Of a stretch of DNA of 64,000 nucleotides, positions 1-8,779 are shown in pieces (within the stretch, counting starts at the first letter, position 1; every line of letters begins with the position of its first letter). A model generated the notes under the pieces. It made no database searches and was not told where the DNA came from. It worked only from the letters and a program-made list of their open reading frames with translations. The stretch lies in assembly GCA_964570685.1 (NCBI GenBank), contig CAZMZC010000007.1:1-64000 (forward strand), written 5' to 3'. The stretch comes from UBA1189 sp964570685. Its GTDB lineage: Bacteria > Bacteroidota > Bacteroidia > Bacteroidales > Bacteroidaceae. A program made the position numbers and the translations under genes.

Positions 1-1
1 T

Positions 2-88
2 CCTAAAGCGATTGTAAAACTTAATAGAATTCACGCCTTTGAATATGTATCTTGGGTTCATGGGTGCAAAGGTTGCAAAAATCTGTGA
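2..88 (+). CDS. possible 3' end of a truncated gene
   Basis: From base 2 one frame stays open for 28 codons and stops at TGA 86-88. It could be the C-terminus of a gene cut by the window edge. The predicted tail contains a CKGCK motif. No family is recognised and the length is too short to separate it from chance. The rest of 89-263 holds no convincing gene. Confidence 0.2.
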   Translation, partial: PKAIVKLNRIHAFEYVSWVHGCKGCKNL

Positions 89-201
89 GATTAGTGCGGC
101 CTAAGCGCCTATACCTAAAAATTAATTCCGTCGGACAATTGCGACGAGAAGGTCGTCTATGCTACATTCCCCAACTCACAAGGATTTCTTATAAGTTTGT
201 C

Positions 202-236
202 AATAGTACCAATGTTTTTGTGTCTGCAGCATCTGA
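202..236. repeat. 35-bp direct repeat, left copy
   Basis: This segment matches 2115-2149 at 31 of 35 positions in the same orientation (shared cores AATAGTACCAATGTTT and GTGTCTGCAGCA). The pair brackets the AlbA_2 and DUF4298 genes, about 1.9 kb. This is compatible with an inserted or duplicated segment, though no transposase is present. Confidence 0.6.
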
Positions 237-263
237 CACTCACCCAATTTTACTCTTTTTTCA

Positions 264-294
264 CTTGCATATACGATGATTATATGTAACTTTG
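264..294 (+). promoter_or_regulatory. Bacteroidetes-type promoter for the AlbA_2 gene
   Basis: CTTG at 264-267, a 19-nt spacer and TAACTTTG at 287-294 match the Bacteroides -33/-7 consensus. Transcription would begin near 300, so the upstream TTG at 292 cannot be the start codon and the ATG at 328 (or 301) is preferred. Confidence 0.65.
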
Positions 295-327
295 CATAAA
301 ATGCCAAATAGCAAGGTTCGGACTATT

Positions 328-1767
328 ATGACTGAAAAGGAACTAAAAGAGATATGTTTATGCGGTGAGACTACGCGCGTGCAATTCAAGTCGGAGTTTA
401 CTACGCAAAAGGAGATAGCCAAGGAGATGATTGCCTTTGCCAACACGCATGGGGGAACGATATTGTTCGGTGTGGAGGATAAGACAGGAGTACTCATCGG
501 GCTCACCTATGAGCAACTGCAGCAGACTTCGCGCGAACTGGGCAACACGGCACAGGAACAGGTGCGGCCCACCATATATATCGAGACTGAGGTGGTAAAG
601 GCCGACGAGAAGCACTTTCTCGTATGCTCCATTGCCGAAGGACGCAATAAGCCCTATAAGAATCTGCAAGGTGAGATATGGGTAAAGCAAGGTGCCGACA
701 AGCGACGCATCACGGAGAATGCGGAGATATTGGCTTTGTTTCAGTCGTCGGGGATGTATCGCCCCGAAGAGGATGCGATACGAGGGACCTCTATGGACGA
801 TCTGGAGATGGTGTACTTGAAAGACTATTTCAAGACGGTGTATAACCGCAACATGGAGGACTTCGGGCAACCCGTGGAGAGCATGCTACGCTCGCTGGGC
901 ATCATCGCTGCCAATGGTGAGGTGACGCGAGCGGGTATGATGTATTTCGGTAAGAACCCCGGAGAGCATGAACGCTCATTCATGGTGAAGGCTGTGGCCT
1001 TTGATGGAACCACTATTGGCGACACCTCATACATCGATAGTCGGGACATCAGCGGCACCATACCTTGGATGTTTCGCGAAAGCATGACATTCCTCAAGTC
1101 AGTATTGCGCCACCAACAACAAGGTCAGAACTTCAACAAGGTGGGCATACTCGAAATCCCCGAGGTGGTACTTGAGGAACTGCTGCAAAACGCATTCGTG
1201 CATATCGACTTGTTGCATGCCGCTGCCATCAGACTACTGGTGTTTACCGACCGTGTAGAGATAATCAATCCTGGCTGCCTATTTGGCGGACTCCAAGTGG
1301 AGGACATAAAATTGGGGGTGTCGCGTCAACGCAATCCGCTAATGGCTACCCTGGCAAGCAAAACGATGATATATCGTGGACTGGGTTCGGGTATCATACG
1401 CGTAATGAAGGAGGGCGTTCAGGTTGAGTTTGTCAATGAAGAATCGGCAAACCAATTCAAAACCATCATCTGGCGTACTACCCAAAAGAGCGAAAGTACT
1501 ATCCAAAAGGACGAAAGTACTATCCAAAAGGACGAAAATACTATCCAAAAGAGCGAAAGCACTACCCAAAAAGAATTGACCACTACCCAAAAGGCAGTAC
1601 TTGATTATTTTAAGAAAAACCCGATGGCGAAACGAGAAGATGCTATAAGAGATATTGAAAACCTAACTGAAGGAGGTGTTAAGTTTATTATCGGCAGACT
1701 CCAACAGTTGGGCCTTCTCAAACGAGAAGGTGGTCGCAAACATGGCAAGTGGGTGGTAATCTCTTAA
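328..1767 (+). CDS. AlbA_2 (Schlafen-type) DNA-binding / ATPase-like transcriptional regulator
   Basis: A 479-residue protein. The N-terminal ~130 residues carry the AlbA_2 signature (FKSEFT, then FANTHGGTILFGVED), as in putative bacterial regulators related to RecG-like proteins. The middle part (about 270-370) has the C-terminal GHKL-like region typical of this family (LLQNAFVHIDL, GLGSGI). Five exact seven-residue units (K-x-E-x-T-x-Q) follow at about residues 387-421, and then a winged-helix tail. The start is set by the promoter just upstream; ATG 301 is the alternative. Such proteins are often linked to mobile DNA or stress islands; the target is unknown. The flanking 35-bp direct repeats support an accessory origin. 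Confidence 0.85.
   Translation: MTEKELKEICLCGETTRVQFKSEFTTQKEIAKEMIAFANTHGGTILFGVEDKTGVLIGLTYEQLQQTSRELGNTAQEQVRPTIYIETEVVKADEKHFLVCSIAEGRNKPYKNLQGEIWVKQGADKRRITENAEILALFQSSGMYRPEEDAIRGTSMDDLEMVYLKDYFKTVYNRNMEDFGQPVESMLRSLGIIAANGEVTRAGMMYFGKNPGEHERSFMVKAVAFDGTTIGDTSYIDSRDISGTIPWMFRESMTFLKSVLRHQQQGQNFNKVGILEIPEVVLEELLQNAFVHIDLLHAAAIRLLVFTDRVEIINPGCLFGGLQVEDIKLGVSRQRNPLMATLASKTMIYRGLGSGIIRVMKEGVQVEFVNEESANQFKTIIWRTTQKSESTIQKDESTIQKDENTIQKSESTTQKELTTTQKAVLDYFKKNPMAKREDAIRDIENLTEGGVKFIIGRLQQLGLLKREGGRKHGKWVVIS
1486..1590 (+). repeat. five 21-bp tandem repeats inside the AlbA_2 gene
   Basis: Five in-frame 21-bp units begin at 1486, 1507, 1528, 1549 and 1570, each encoding K-x-E/L-x-T-x-Q. The first three are nearly identical. 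Because the unit is a multiple of three, copy-number change would alter the length of the linker between the ATPase-like part and the winged helix without a frameshift. Confidence 0.9.
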
Positions 1768-1811
1768 CTCATCGCTCATAATTCTCCCCACTCAATCTCA
1801 TGCCCGACAAG

Positions 1812-2102
1812 ATGACACAAGAGCAGCGGATACGGCATATGGAGCAGCTGTATGACCTGGCATCGGAAGCGATGAAGGAGCAGCCCATGAGCGCCAGCAC
1901 ATATGCCAAGGCACAGGAGGCCATGGCCGTGCTTGCCGAATACTACGCCAGCAAGGAGTGGAAGCAGGACTTTGCCGATGATGAGGCGGGCCGCCTACCC
2001 AAGGACCTGAAGCGAGGGGTGCTCTCCGAGGACGGACTGTGGAACTTGCTGGCTGACTGGCATAACAACAAAAACTATAACGAAAACCCTGAAATATTAT
2101 AA
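1812..2102 (+). CDS. DUF4298 family protein
   Basis: A 96-residue protein with the family's hallmark order: MTQEQRIRHME at the start, an aromatic helix around AVLAEYYAS-EW, then DFADDEAGRLP and LKRGVLSEDGL. The family is small, mostly helical, found in Bacteroidetes and Firmicutes, and of unknown function. The start at 1812 is chosen because members begin with MTQEQR; an in-frame ATG lies at 1800. It follows the AlbA_2 gene by 44 nt and may be cotranscribed with it. Confidence 0.85.
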   Translation: MTQEQRIRHMEQLYDLASEAMKEQPMSASTYAKAQEAMAVLAEYYASKEWKQDFADDEAGRLPKDLKRGVLSEDGLWNLLADWHNNKNYNENPEIL

Positions 2103-2114
2103 GAAAAAAGGGGG

Positions 2115-2149
2115 AATAGTACCAATGTTTACGTGTCTGCAGCACCTGG
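2115..2149. repeat. 35-bp direct repeat, right copy
   Basis: This is the partner of the copy at 202-236. It overlaps the first codons of the Sel1 remnant, so the repeat could mark a recombination joint that removed the front of that gene. Confidence 0.6.
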
Positions 2150-2313
2150 AAAATGTGCATGCTATGTCTAATCTCGCCTACTGCTATTACTATGGCAATG
2201 GAGTGGCCAAAGACCATAAGAAAGCACTATACTACTTTGAACAGGCTGCACACAAAGGCTTGGATAAAGCAAAGGAAGCTGCAGAAAAACTCAAGAATGG
2301 AGAAAAACTATAA
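2125..2313 (+). pseudogene. Sel1-repeat protein remnant
   Basis: This 62-codon frame encodes a single Sel1/TPR-like repeat (LAYCYYYGNGVAKD, ALYYFEQAAHKG) and a charged tail. Sel1 proteins normally carry several repeats behind a signal peptide, and neither is seen here. The 5' part lies on the 35-bp direct repeat, and no in-frame continuation of the solenoid is seen upstream, so it looks like the 3' end of a larger gene lost by recombination. A small expressed protein cannot be excluded. Confidence 0.6.
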
Positions 2314-2325
2314 CCAATATCAGCA

Positions 2326-4314
2326 ATGAATATGAAAAAGACAATCCTGGCGCTCTGCATGGGCGCAATGGCTGCCGGAGCAGCTGCACAGATTATCCCC
2401 AATGGGGAGCTGTTTAAGTTTCGGGCTACATCGAACCCGATAGTGAAGCACAAGCATACGGCAGACCCTGCCCCCTTCGTGAAGGGCGACACGCTGTTCC
2501 TCTACACTGGCGTGGACTATGCCGGCAATCAGGGTGGATACAAGATGCACGAGTGGGCACTATTCTCCACCACCGACATGATGACATGGACCGAGCACAA
2601 GAGTCCGCTCCACGTGGATGAGTTCAAGTGGCAGAACTCTCATGCCGCCTACGCCGCTCACGTGGCCGAGAAGGACGGCAAGTACTACTTCTACGTGTCG
2701 ACCAACTGGTGTGGCATCGGCGTGGCTGTGGGCGACTCACCCTACGGTCCCTTCAAGGATGCACTGGGCAAGCAGCTGCTCACCAATGCCGACTGCCCCG
2801 GCACCGACCACTCATGGGCATGTATTGACCCCGCCATCTATCAGGACGAGGAGGGCAACGCATGGATATACTGGGGTAACCGCCGCTGCTACGTGGCCAA
2901 ACTGAAGCCCAACATGATAGAGATTGACGGCGAGGTGAAGGACATCACTCCCGAAGGCTCAAACTTCACCGAAGCGCCATGGATGCACAAGCACAATGGA
3001 AAGTACTACCTCACCTTCGCACAGGACTGGCCCGAGAAGCTGGGCTATGCCGTGGGCAACTCGCCCGAAGGACCCTTCGAGTACAAGGGCATATTTTCAG
3101 AGGTAGCAGGCAACAGCAACACCACACACCCGGGCATCGTGGAGTATAAGGGAAAGACCATCCTCTTCACCCATAACGGCGGTCTGCACAGCGGCACCAG
3201 CTACTCCCGCTCGGTATGTGCGCAGGAACTGAAGTACGACAAGGAGGGCAATATCCTCAAGTGCGACATCACCACCGATGGCGTACCCTACCTGCAGGAG
3301 TACTACGACAACAAAGCCAAGCAGGAGAAGGCAGCCAAGAAGATGGAGAAGAAGATGGGTGCCTACCTCATGGTATACCACAAGGACGTGGACCATGGCT
3401 TGCACATGGCCATCAGCTATGACGGACACGAGTTCATCGCCCTCAACGACGACAAACCCCTCATCGCAGGCGACACCATCGCCATGCAGAAGGGCATACG
3501 CGACCCGCACATCTTCCGCGGCCCAGACGGTGCCTTCTACCTTGCCATGACCGACCTCCACGTATTCGGCGTGCGCGATGGCTACCGCACCACAGAGTGG
3601 GAGCGCGACGGCAAGAAGTATGGCTGGGGCAACAACAAAGGCCTCGTGCTGATGAAGTCGACCGACCTGAAGCACTGGACACGCACCAACCTCAACTTCC
3701 AGGCCATGGGTGGCAAGTGGGACGAGGTGGGCTGCGTATGGGCTCCCGAGACCTGCTACGATGAGGAGAAGGACAAGCTGTTCCTGCACTTTACCACCCG
3801 ATTCGGCAACGGACGCAACATGATCTACTACGTATACATGAACGATGACTTCACCGCCATGGAGGGCGAGCCCAAGCTGCTCTTCGAGGCTCCCGAGGGC
3901 AAGTACAACGTCATCGACAGCGACATCATGTACCACGATGGCACCTACCACCTCTACTACGTATCGCACGAGGGCGGCGCTACCGTAAAGCACGCCACAG
4001 CAGCCGACATCAAGGGTCCCTACACGATGGACGAGAACTATTACGACGGTGTGCGCCAGGGACACGAGGCTCCCAACTGCTGGAAGCGCATCGGAAAGGA
4101 CACTTGGGTAGTGATGCACGACAACTACCGCATCAATCCTCACAACTTCGGCTTCACCGAGACCAACGACTTCATCCACTACACCCCGACAGGCAACTTT
4201 GGCGATGGCAAGATGACCCGCGTAGGATTCAGCGAGCAGAAGCATGGTGCTGTCATCCACATCACCAAGAAGGAGGCCAAGATGCTGGAGAAGATCTGGA
4301 ATAAGAAGAAGTAA
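2326..4314 (+). CDS. glycoside hydrolase with two GH43-like propellers
   Basis: A 662-residue secreted protein with a signal peptide ending in GAAAQ (residues 1-22). Residues ~35-320 form a GH43 five-bladed propeller: base Asp in HTADPAPF (about 47), pKa-modulating Asp in ACIDPAIY, acid Glu in FTEAPWM. Residues ~345-662 form a second one, with RDPHIF, WAPETCYD and GHEAPNCW. GH43 enzymes are mainly arabinofuranosidases and xylosidases acting on plant polysaccharides, in the periplasm or at the surface. A tandem pair in one chain is uncommon. ATG 2326 and ATG 2332 are equally possible starts. It converges with a GH2 gene; substrate not deducible. Confidence 0.9.
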   Translation: MNMKKTILALCMGAMAAGAAAQIIPNGELFKFRATSNPIVKHKHTADPAPFVKGDTLFLYTGVDYAGNQGGYKMHEWALFSTTDMMTWTEHKSPLHVDEFKWQNSHAAYAAHVAEKDGKYYFYVSTNWCGIGVAVGDSPYGPFKDALGKQLLTNADCPGTDHSWACIDPAIYQDEEGNAWIYWGNRRCYVAKLKPNMIEIDGEVKDITPEGSNFTEAPWMHKHNGKYYLTFAQDWPEKLGYAVGNSPEGPFEYKGIFSEVAGNSNTTHPGIVEYKGKTILFTHNGGLHSGTSYSRSVCAQELKYDKEGNILKCDITTDGVPYLQEYYDNKAKQEKAAKKMEKKMGAYLMVYHKDVDHGLHMAISYDGHEFIALNDDKPLIAGDTIAMQKGIRDPHIFRGPDGAFYLAMTDLHVFGVRDGYRTTEWERDGKKYGWGNNKGLVLMKSTDLKHWTRTNLNFQAMGGKWDEVGCVWAPETCYDEEKDKLFLHFTTRFGNGRNMIYYVYMNDDFTAMEGEPKLLFEAPEGKYNVIDSDIMYHDGTYHLYYVSHEGGATVKHATAADIKGPYTMDENYYDGVRQGHEAPNCWKRIGKDTWVVMHDNYRINPHNFGFTETNDFIHYTPTGNFGDGKMTRVGFSEQKHGAVIHITKKEAKMLEKIWNKKK

Positions 4315-4340
4315 ACAGACAGCAGCAACAAGAAAAACAT

Positions 4341-4366
4341 AGGGGCAGGTCACGCGACCTGCCCCT
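4341..4366. terminator. terminator hairpin between the convergent GH43 and GH2 genes
   Basis: A perfect 11-bp stem, AGGGGCAGGTC / GACCTGCCCCT, with loop ACGC. On the minus strand it is followed by ATGTTTTTCTT, so it best serves the GH2 gene, but the hairpin lies downstream of both stops. Confidence 0.8.
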
Positions 4367-4390
4367 ATTCTATGGTATCGGTAAAGACTC

Positions 4391-6808
4391 CTACAGGGTC
4401 TGAAGATTCACCTTGGCCTTCTTGCCTGTGGTGTCAGTAACGGTAAACACCACCTTGCCGGGAGTGTGGCCGGCGCGGAGGATGACGAGCGCCGAGCCGT
4501 CATAGAGGCGGCGCACATTGCCCACGTGAGCCTCGTGACTGTAGATGTTACCGTTGTCTACTGCTACGATGCGGGCATCGCCCTCAACAGAGAAGGTAAG
4601 CTCGTCCTGAGCGCTCCATACGCGGCGGCCCTTGCGGTCAACGGCATGTACACGCACGTGCATGAGGTCGGTGCCGTCGGCCTGCCACTCGATGGCATCG
4701 GGCATGAGCGCCAGCTTCTTGGCCTCGCCCGTGGTCTCGATGCGGTGACGCGCTACTGCCTTGCCATCGCGATAGGCCACTGCCTCGAGGTAGCCGGGAG
4801 CGTAGGCGATGTTGTCAAACTTGACCTTGTTGCGTGAGCGAGGATTCATGGTGTTGTCCTTCGATGCGATGACACGGCCATTGAGCACGAGGTCTACGCG
4901 CTCGCAGTTGGTATACACGTTCATCGACACCTTGGAGCCCTCCTCGCGGTTCCAGCTCTCGCCGGTGACGCCTGTGCCCACCTGCACATCGTTCCACATC
5001 ACCTCCTTGGCAGCTTTGTCGATGATGGCCATGCGCACTACCGGCTCGTCGGTAAACATCGACTTGAGGAAGTAGGCGGTGCCCTTAGGCTGCAGCGAGA
5101 GGTCGAAAGAGCCGTTCACCCAGCCCTTGGCAGGCCAGCCGTTGCTCTCGCCCAGATAGTCGATCTGCCCCCAGTAGGCAAGTCCGAGCACGCGGTCGAG
5201 GTCCATCTCAAAGTAGTTGGGACCCATCATGCTGGTGTTGGCCTCGCTCTGATAGAACATCAGGTTGGGGAAGCGGCGGCTGTCGCCGGGGAAGTACATA
5301 TAGCGGTAGTTGTAGGAGGCAATGTCGGTCTCGTGAACCAGCGGTGCGGGCAGCGAGTCGGTAGCGAGGTCGCGTCCACGGGGGTGCATGGCCACGGTGA
5401 TGGGACGTGTGTCGTCATAGCGCAGGAGCACGGGCTTCATCATGCGGTAGGTGGTGACACCCCAGTCATTGAAAGGGAGCGAGTTGTAGGTCTGCAGCTC
5501 ATTGCCAAGGCTCCACATCACCACACAGGGGTGGTTGCGGTCGCGCTTCACCCACTCGGGGAGGTCGCGGGGCCAGAGGCTCATCCAATCGGCACGGCCA
5601 CCACAGAATGAGGAGAGCCACTTGTCATAAAGCTCATCGACCACAAGGATACCATACTCATCGCACAGCTGCATGAACGACTTGCTGTAGGGGTTGTGTG
5701 AGGTACGTATGTGGTTGAAGCCATACTCCTTGAGCAGCTGGATGCGCTTCTCGATGGCACGCGGATAGGCAGCAGCACCGAGCGCACCGAGGGTGTGGTG
5801 GTTGGCTATACCCTTGAGGATAACCTTCTCGCCATTGAGCTTCATACCAAACTCGGGAGAGAACTCGATGGTGCGGATACCGAAGGTGTGAGCCACGCTG
5901 TCCATCACGGCACCCTCATTGTCGAGGATGGCTACCGAGGCGGTGTAGAGGTGGGGAGTATCGCAGCTCCACAGGCGGGGATTCTCCACCACGAAGGAGT
6001 CTGTCTTGAGCTCCATGGTGCGGTACTTGCGGTTGATGGGCACGTTCTTGGTGCTCGTGTATACGACCGCTCCGTCGGCATCGCGCACTACGGTGCGCAT
6101 GGGCACCTCATTGATGCGGGCACGGGTAGCTATCTCTGCCTGAATCTCCACGATGTGGTTGTCTGTAGTGGTGATATAGAGTGGATGGCGCTCAAACCAT
6201 GTGGTAGGATTGGTAGCCACGAGGGTGACATCGCGGAAGAGTCCGCCACCGGTATACCAGCGCGAGTTGAGCGGCTCGGCCGTATGGGCACGCACGGCGA
6301 TGACATTCTCGGCATCGAAGCGGAGCTTCTTGGTGACGTCAATCTCGAAGCCTACGTAGCCGTAGTCGGTGCCACCGATGCGCTCACCATTGAGGTACAC
6401 ATCGCCTACGTACATGATGCCCTCGAAGTCGAGCAGCAGGCGCTGGCCCTTGAGCGAAGCATCGGGGGTGTAGCTCTTGACATACCATCCGGCCCCCATC
6501 TCCTTGAAGGCACGTGCCGAGAGGCGGCTCTTGAAGTTGGCAGCACCGTCACCGTCGTTGGGGCGCTCCTCGGGTGAGGGCTCCACCCAGGGTTGGGCTA
6601 TCTGATAGTCGTGCGGTACGTCTATGCTCTCCCATCCCGCAGCATCGGCCGCAGGCAGAGCGGTAGGTACAGCATTGAGCTCGCCCAAATGAAAATACCA
6701 GTTGAAATTGAGGTTCACCACCTCACGAGCCTGCATAGCAATACTTGCAGAGCATACGAGCAGGAGCATCATCACAGCCCGTCGGAGTACAAAAAACATT
6801 CTATTCAT
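4391..6808 (-). CDS. GH2 family beta-galactosidase-like glycosidase
   Basis: A 805-residue exported enzyme. It has a signal peptide to about residue 27 (MQAREV), an N-terminal sugar-binding sandwich (LNFNWYFHLGE, GAGWYVK), an Ig-like domain, a TIM barrel with IRTSHNPYS and the acid/base Glu in MWSLGNE (about 437), and a probable nucleophile Glu in FYQSEANTS. After the barrel come a DUF4982-like module (WNDVQVG, ERVDLVLNG) and a C-terminal Ig-like module. This is the architecture of many Bacteroidetes periplasmic beta-galactosidases and related exo-glycosidases. The specific sugar cannot be read from sequence. It probably works with the convergent GH43 enzyme on plant or host glycans. Confidence 0.93.
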   Translation of the reverse strand: MNRMFFVLRRAVMMLLLVCSASIAMQAREVVNLNFNWYFHLGELNAVPTALPAADAAGWESIDVPHDYQIAQPWVEPSPEERPNDGDGAANFKSRLSARAFKEMGAGWYVKSYTPDASLKGQRLLLDFEGIMYVGDVYLNGERIGGTDYGYVGFEIDVTKKLRFDAENVIAVRAHTAEPLNSRWYTGGGLFRDVTLVATNPTTWFERHPLYITTTDNHIVEIQAEIATRARINEVPMRTVVRDADGAVVYTSTKNVPINRKYRTMELKTDSFVVENPRLWSCDTPHLYTASVAILDNEGAVMDSVAHTFGIRTIEFSPEFGMKLNGEKVILKGIANHHTLGALGAAAYPRAIEKRIQLLKEYGFNHIRTSHNPYSKSFMQLCDEYGILVVDELYDKWLSSFCGGRADWMSLWPRDLPEWVKRDRNHPCVVMWSLGNELQTYNSLPFNDWGVTTYRMMKPVLLRYDDTRPITVAMHPRGRDLATDSLPAPLVHETDIASYNYRYMYFPGDSRRFPNLMFYQSEANTSMMGPNYFEMDLDRVLGLAYWGQIDYLGESNGWPAKGWVNGSFDLSLQPKGTAYFLKSMFTDEPVVRMAIIDKAAKEVMWNDVQVGTGVTGESWNREEGSKVSMNVYTNCERVDLVLNGRVIASKDNTMNPRSRNKVKFDNIAYAPGYLEAVAYRDGKAVARHRIETTGEAKKLALMPDAIEWQADGTDLMHVRVHAVDRKGRRVWSAQDELTFSVEGDARIVAVDNGNIYSHEAHVGNVRRLYDGSALVILRAGHTPGKVVFTVTDTTGKKAKVNLQTL

Positions 6809-6875
6809 AGTAAAAATTTTCCAATGCGGTGTAAAGTTAATGAATTATCACCAAATATTCATAGTATTTCAGAAT

Positions 6876-7658
6876 TTAGACTATTATTTCCAAGCCATCG
6901 TAAGCCAAATGCACATGAGGAGGTAGCAGGGAAGCAGTTTCGGCATGTAGCCCTGCTTGATGGCTCATGTGAATAAGATAGGTCTCCCGAGCACCCAATA
7001 TGCGGGAAAACTCAATGGCATCATCTATTGTCTGATGAGAGCCATGAGCATAGGGACGCAAGCCATTGACCACAAGCGTATCTACTTCCTGCAAGGCACG
7101 GTAGGTCTCCTTGGGGGCTGTGAGCATATCGGTCACAAATCCCAAACGTCCGATGCGATATCCGAGAATGGGTAATGAACCATGCATCACTTGCAGGGGA
7201 GTAACTTCTACGTTCTTGATAGTGAACGGGCTATAAGGCTCGACACTGTGGAAGTGAAGGCGCGGAACGCCTGGGTATAAGACTTCACGGAAGAAATAGG
7301 GCAACCGCTCGCGCAGATGGGTACACGTGAGGTCATCTGCATAGAGGTCGATATCGCCAAAGCGACAGAAAGGGCGCAAATCATCAATGCCGCCTGTATG
7401 ATCGTAATGCTCGTGTGTGAGGAGCACACCATCCAAACGGTCAAAGGGTACGCGCAGCATCTGTTCGCGAAAGTCCGGACCACAATCAATAAGTATACGC
7501 GCCTGCGCCGTTTCTACAAGAGCCGACACACGCAAGCGATGGTCACGCTGGTCGCTTGAGGTGCATACGGGACAGGTGCATCCAATCTCGGGAACGCCCG
7601 TTGAGGTTCCAGTGCCCAAGAAAGTTAGTTTTATAGCTTCGTCGTTCCCTTGCATCAT
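6876..7658 (-). CDS. metallo-beta-lactamase-fold hydrolase (PhnP-like)
   Basis: A 260-residue cytoplasmic MBL-fold protein. It has FLGTGTSTGVP near the start, a CxCxVC cluster (CTCPVCTSS), the metal motif THEHYDHTGG and a later HGSLPILGYR segment. This matches the PhnP-like branch, which includes cyclic phosphodiesterases; the actual substrate is unknown. The first ATG (7658) sits one base after the murB stop, so the two genes are very likely cotranscribed and translationally coupled. An upstream TTG at 7667 is less likely. Confidence 0.85.
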   Translation of the reverse strand: MMQGNDEAIKLTFLGTGTSTGVPEIGCTCPVCTSSDQRDHRLRVSALVETAQARILIDCGPDFREQMLRVPFDRLDGVLLTHEHYDHTGGIDDLRPFCRFGDIDLYADDLTCTHLRERLPYFFREVLYPGVPRLHFHSVEPYSPFTIKNVEVTPLQVMHGSLPILGYRIGRLGFVTDMLTAPKETYRALQEVDTLVVNGLRPYAHGSHQTIDDAIEFSRILGARETYLIHMSHQAGLHAETASLLPPHVHLAYDGLEIIV

Positions 7659-7659
7659 A

Positions 7660-8676
7660 TCAAACAATATAATTAACCTCTGGTACTATGCGTATACCAT
7701 ATTTATTGTATATATCTTCGCAGATACGGTTTGCTAGCTTCATCACCTCGGCACCTACTGCCCCACCTTTATTGACTAACACCAATGCTTGGCGCTCGTG
7801 AACAGCTGCACGCCCTAGGGCACGACCTTTCCAACCCACCTGTTCGATAAGCCATCCTGCTGGGACCTTCACACGCATATCATCAACAACATACGATGGC
7901 ATATTGGGATATTGCTCTTTGAGCTGTTCATATTGTGTGCGTGGTATCACAGGATTGGTAAAGAAGCTTCCGGCATTGCCAAGTACTTTCGGGTCGGGGA
8001 GTTTGCTGTCACGGATAGCTGTTACTGCCCGACGCACCGCATTGAGCGTAGGTACACCTTCGGCCTCTACACGGGCACGCAGGTCGCCATAATCAAGCTT
8101 GAAAGCAGGAGACTTTTGCAAGCGATACACCACGTGAGTTACGATATATTGCCCGCGTAATTCTTTCTTGAATATTGAGTCACGATAGCCGTAGTGGCAT
8201 TCCTCACGATTGAAGACACGGAGATTGCCCTGAAGGTCCATCGTCTCTACCCGCTCTATCACATCGCACACCTCCACGCCATAGGCGCCAATATTCTGCA
8301 CTGCACTGGCACCTACCTCGCCAGGGATAGCACTGAGGTTCTCCACACCAGCCAAGTCGTGTCCTACGCAATACGCCACAAAATCGTCCCATATATAACC
8401 TGCACCCACACGTAGCAATTGGCTACTGGAAGTATCCTCCACCACTGTGAGGTCACATATTGCCGAGTGCAGCACCAACCCTTGGTAATCGTCTGCAAAA
8501 AGCAGATTGCTGCCACCCCCAATATGGATGAAATGAGACTGATGCGCACAGAACGTCTCTGACAAAAGGAAATCACGCAACTCACTCACCGTATCGTACT
8601 CCACGAACAGAGCCGCACGTACATTCATTCCGAATGTATTGTGAGGGAGCAACGAGTAGTTATTGCATAGTTTCAT
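7660..8676 (-). CDS. murB: UDP-N-acetylenolpyruvoylglucosamine reductase
   Basis: A 338-residue FAD enzyme that reduces UDP-GlcNAc-enolpyruvate to UDP-MurNAc in peptidoglycan synthesis. It begins MKLCNNYSLLPHNTFGM, as in the E. coli-type (type I) MurB. It has the FAD-binding GGGSNLLF, IPGEVGASAVQNIGAYG, the catalytic serine in GNAGSFFTNP and the C-terminal Glu in VPEVNYI. The ATG at 8676 aligns with the family; an upstream extension to 8703 is not supported. It is followed one base later by the MBL-fold gene. Confidence 0.97.
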   Translation of the reverse strand: MKLCNNYSLLPHNTFGMNVRAALFVEYDTVSELRDFLLSETFCAHQSHFIHIGGGSNLLFADDYQGLVLHSAICDLTVVEDTSSSQLLRVGAGYIWDDFVAYCVGHDLAGVENLSAIPGEVGASAVQNIGAYGVEVCDVIERVETMDLQGNLRVFNREECHYGYRDSIFKKELRGQYIVTHVVYRLQKSPAFKLDYGDLRARVEAEGVPTLNAVRRAVTAIRDSKLPDPKVLGNAGSFFTNPVIPRTQYEQLKEQYPNMPSYVVDDMRVKVPAGWLIEQVGWKGRALGRAAVHERQALVLVNKGGAVGAEVMKLANRICEDIYNKYGIRIVPEVNYIV

Positions 8677-8733
8677 ATCTCGAATTTTGATATTATGATG
8701 CAAAGATACAAAATTCTTTGCTACATAACAAAA

Positions 8734-8757
8734 AGGGCATCACGTGAGTGATGCCCT
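8734..8757 (-). terminator. intrinsic terminator of the outer-membrane barrel gene
   Basis: A perfect 10-bp stem, AGGGCATCAC / GTGATGCCCT, with loop GTGA, 22 bases past the stop at 8780. It is followed on the minus strand by TTTTGTTATG. It separates this gene from murB. Confidence 0.85.
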
Positions 8758-8779
8758 ATATTTCAGCAAAACAGTTCGA

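Noticed and set aside
52..279. 75-codon frame at the left edge
   Set aside because: It runs into the 35-bp repeat and has no protein features; coding is unlikely.
3097..4353. Long open frame opposite the GH43 gene
   Set aside because: A 418-codon antisense frame exists, but its composition is that of a shadow of a high-GC coding strand, and the plus-strand gene has clear GH43 motifs.
5711..6577. Long open frame opposite the GH2 gene
   Set aside because: No family features, and it is fully inside a well-supported GH2 coding region.
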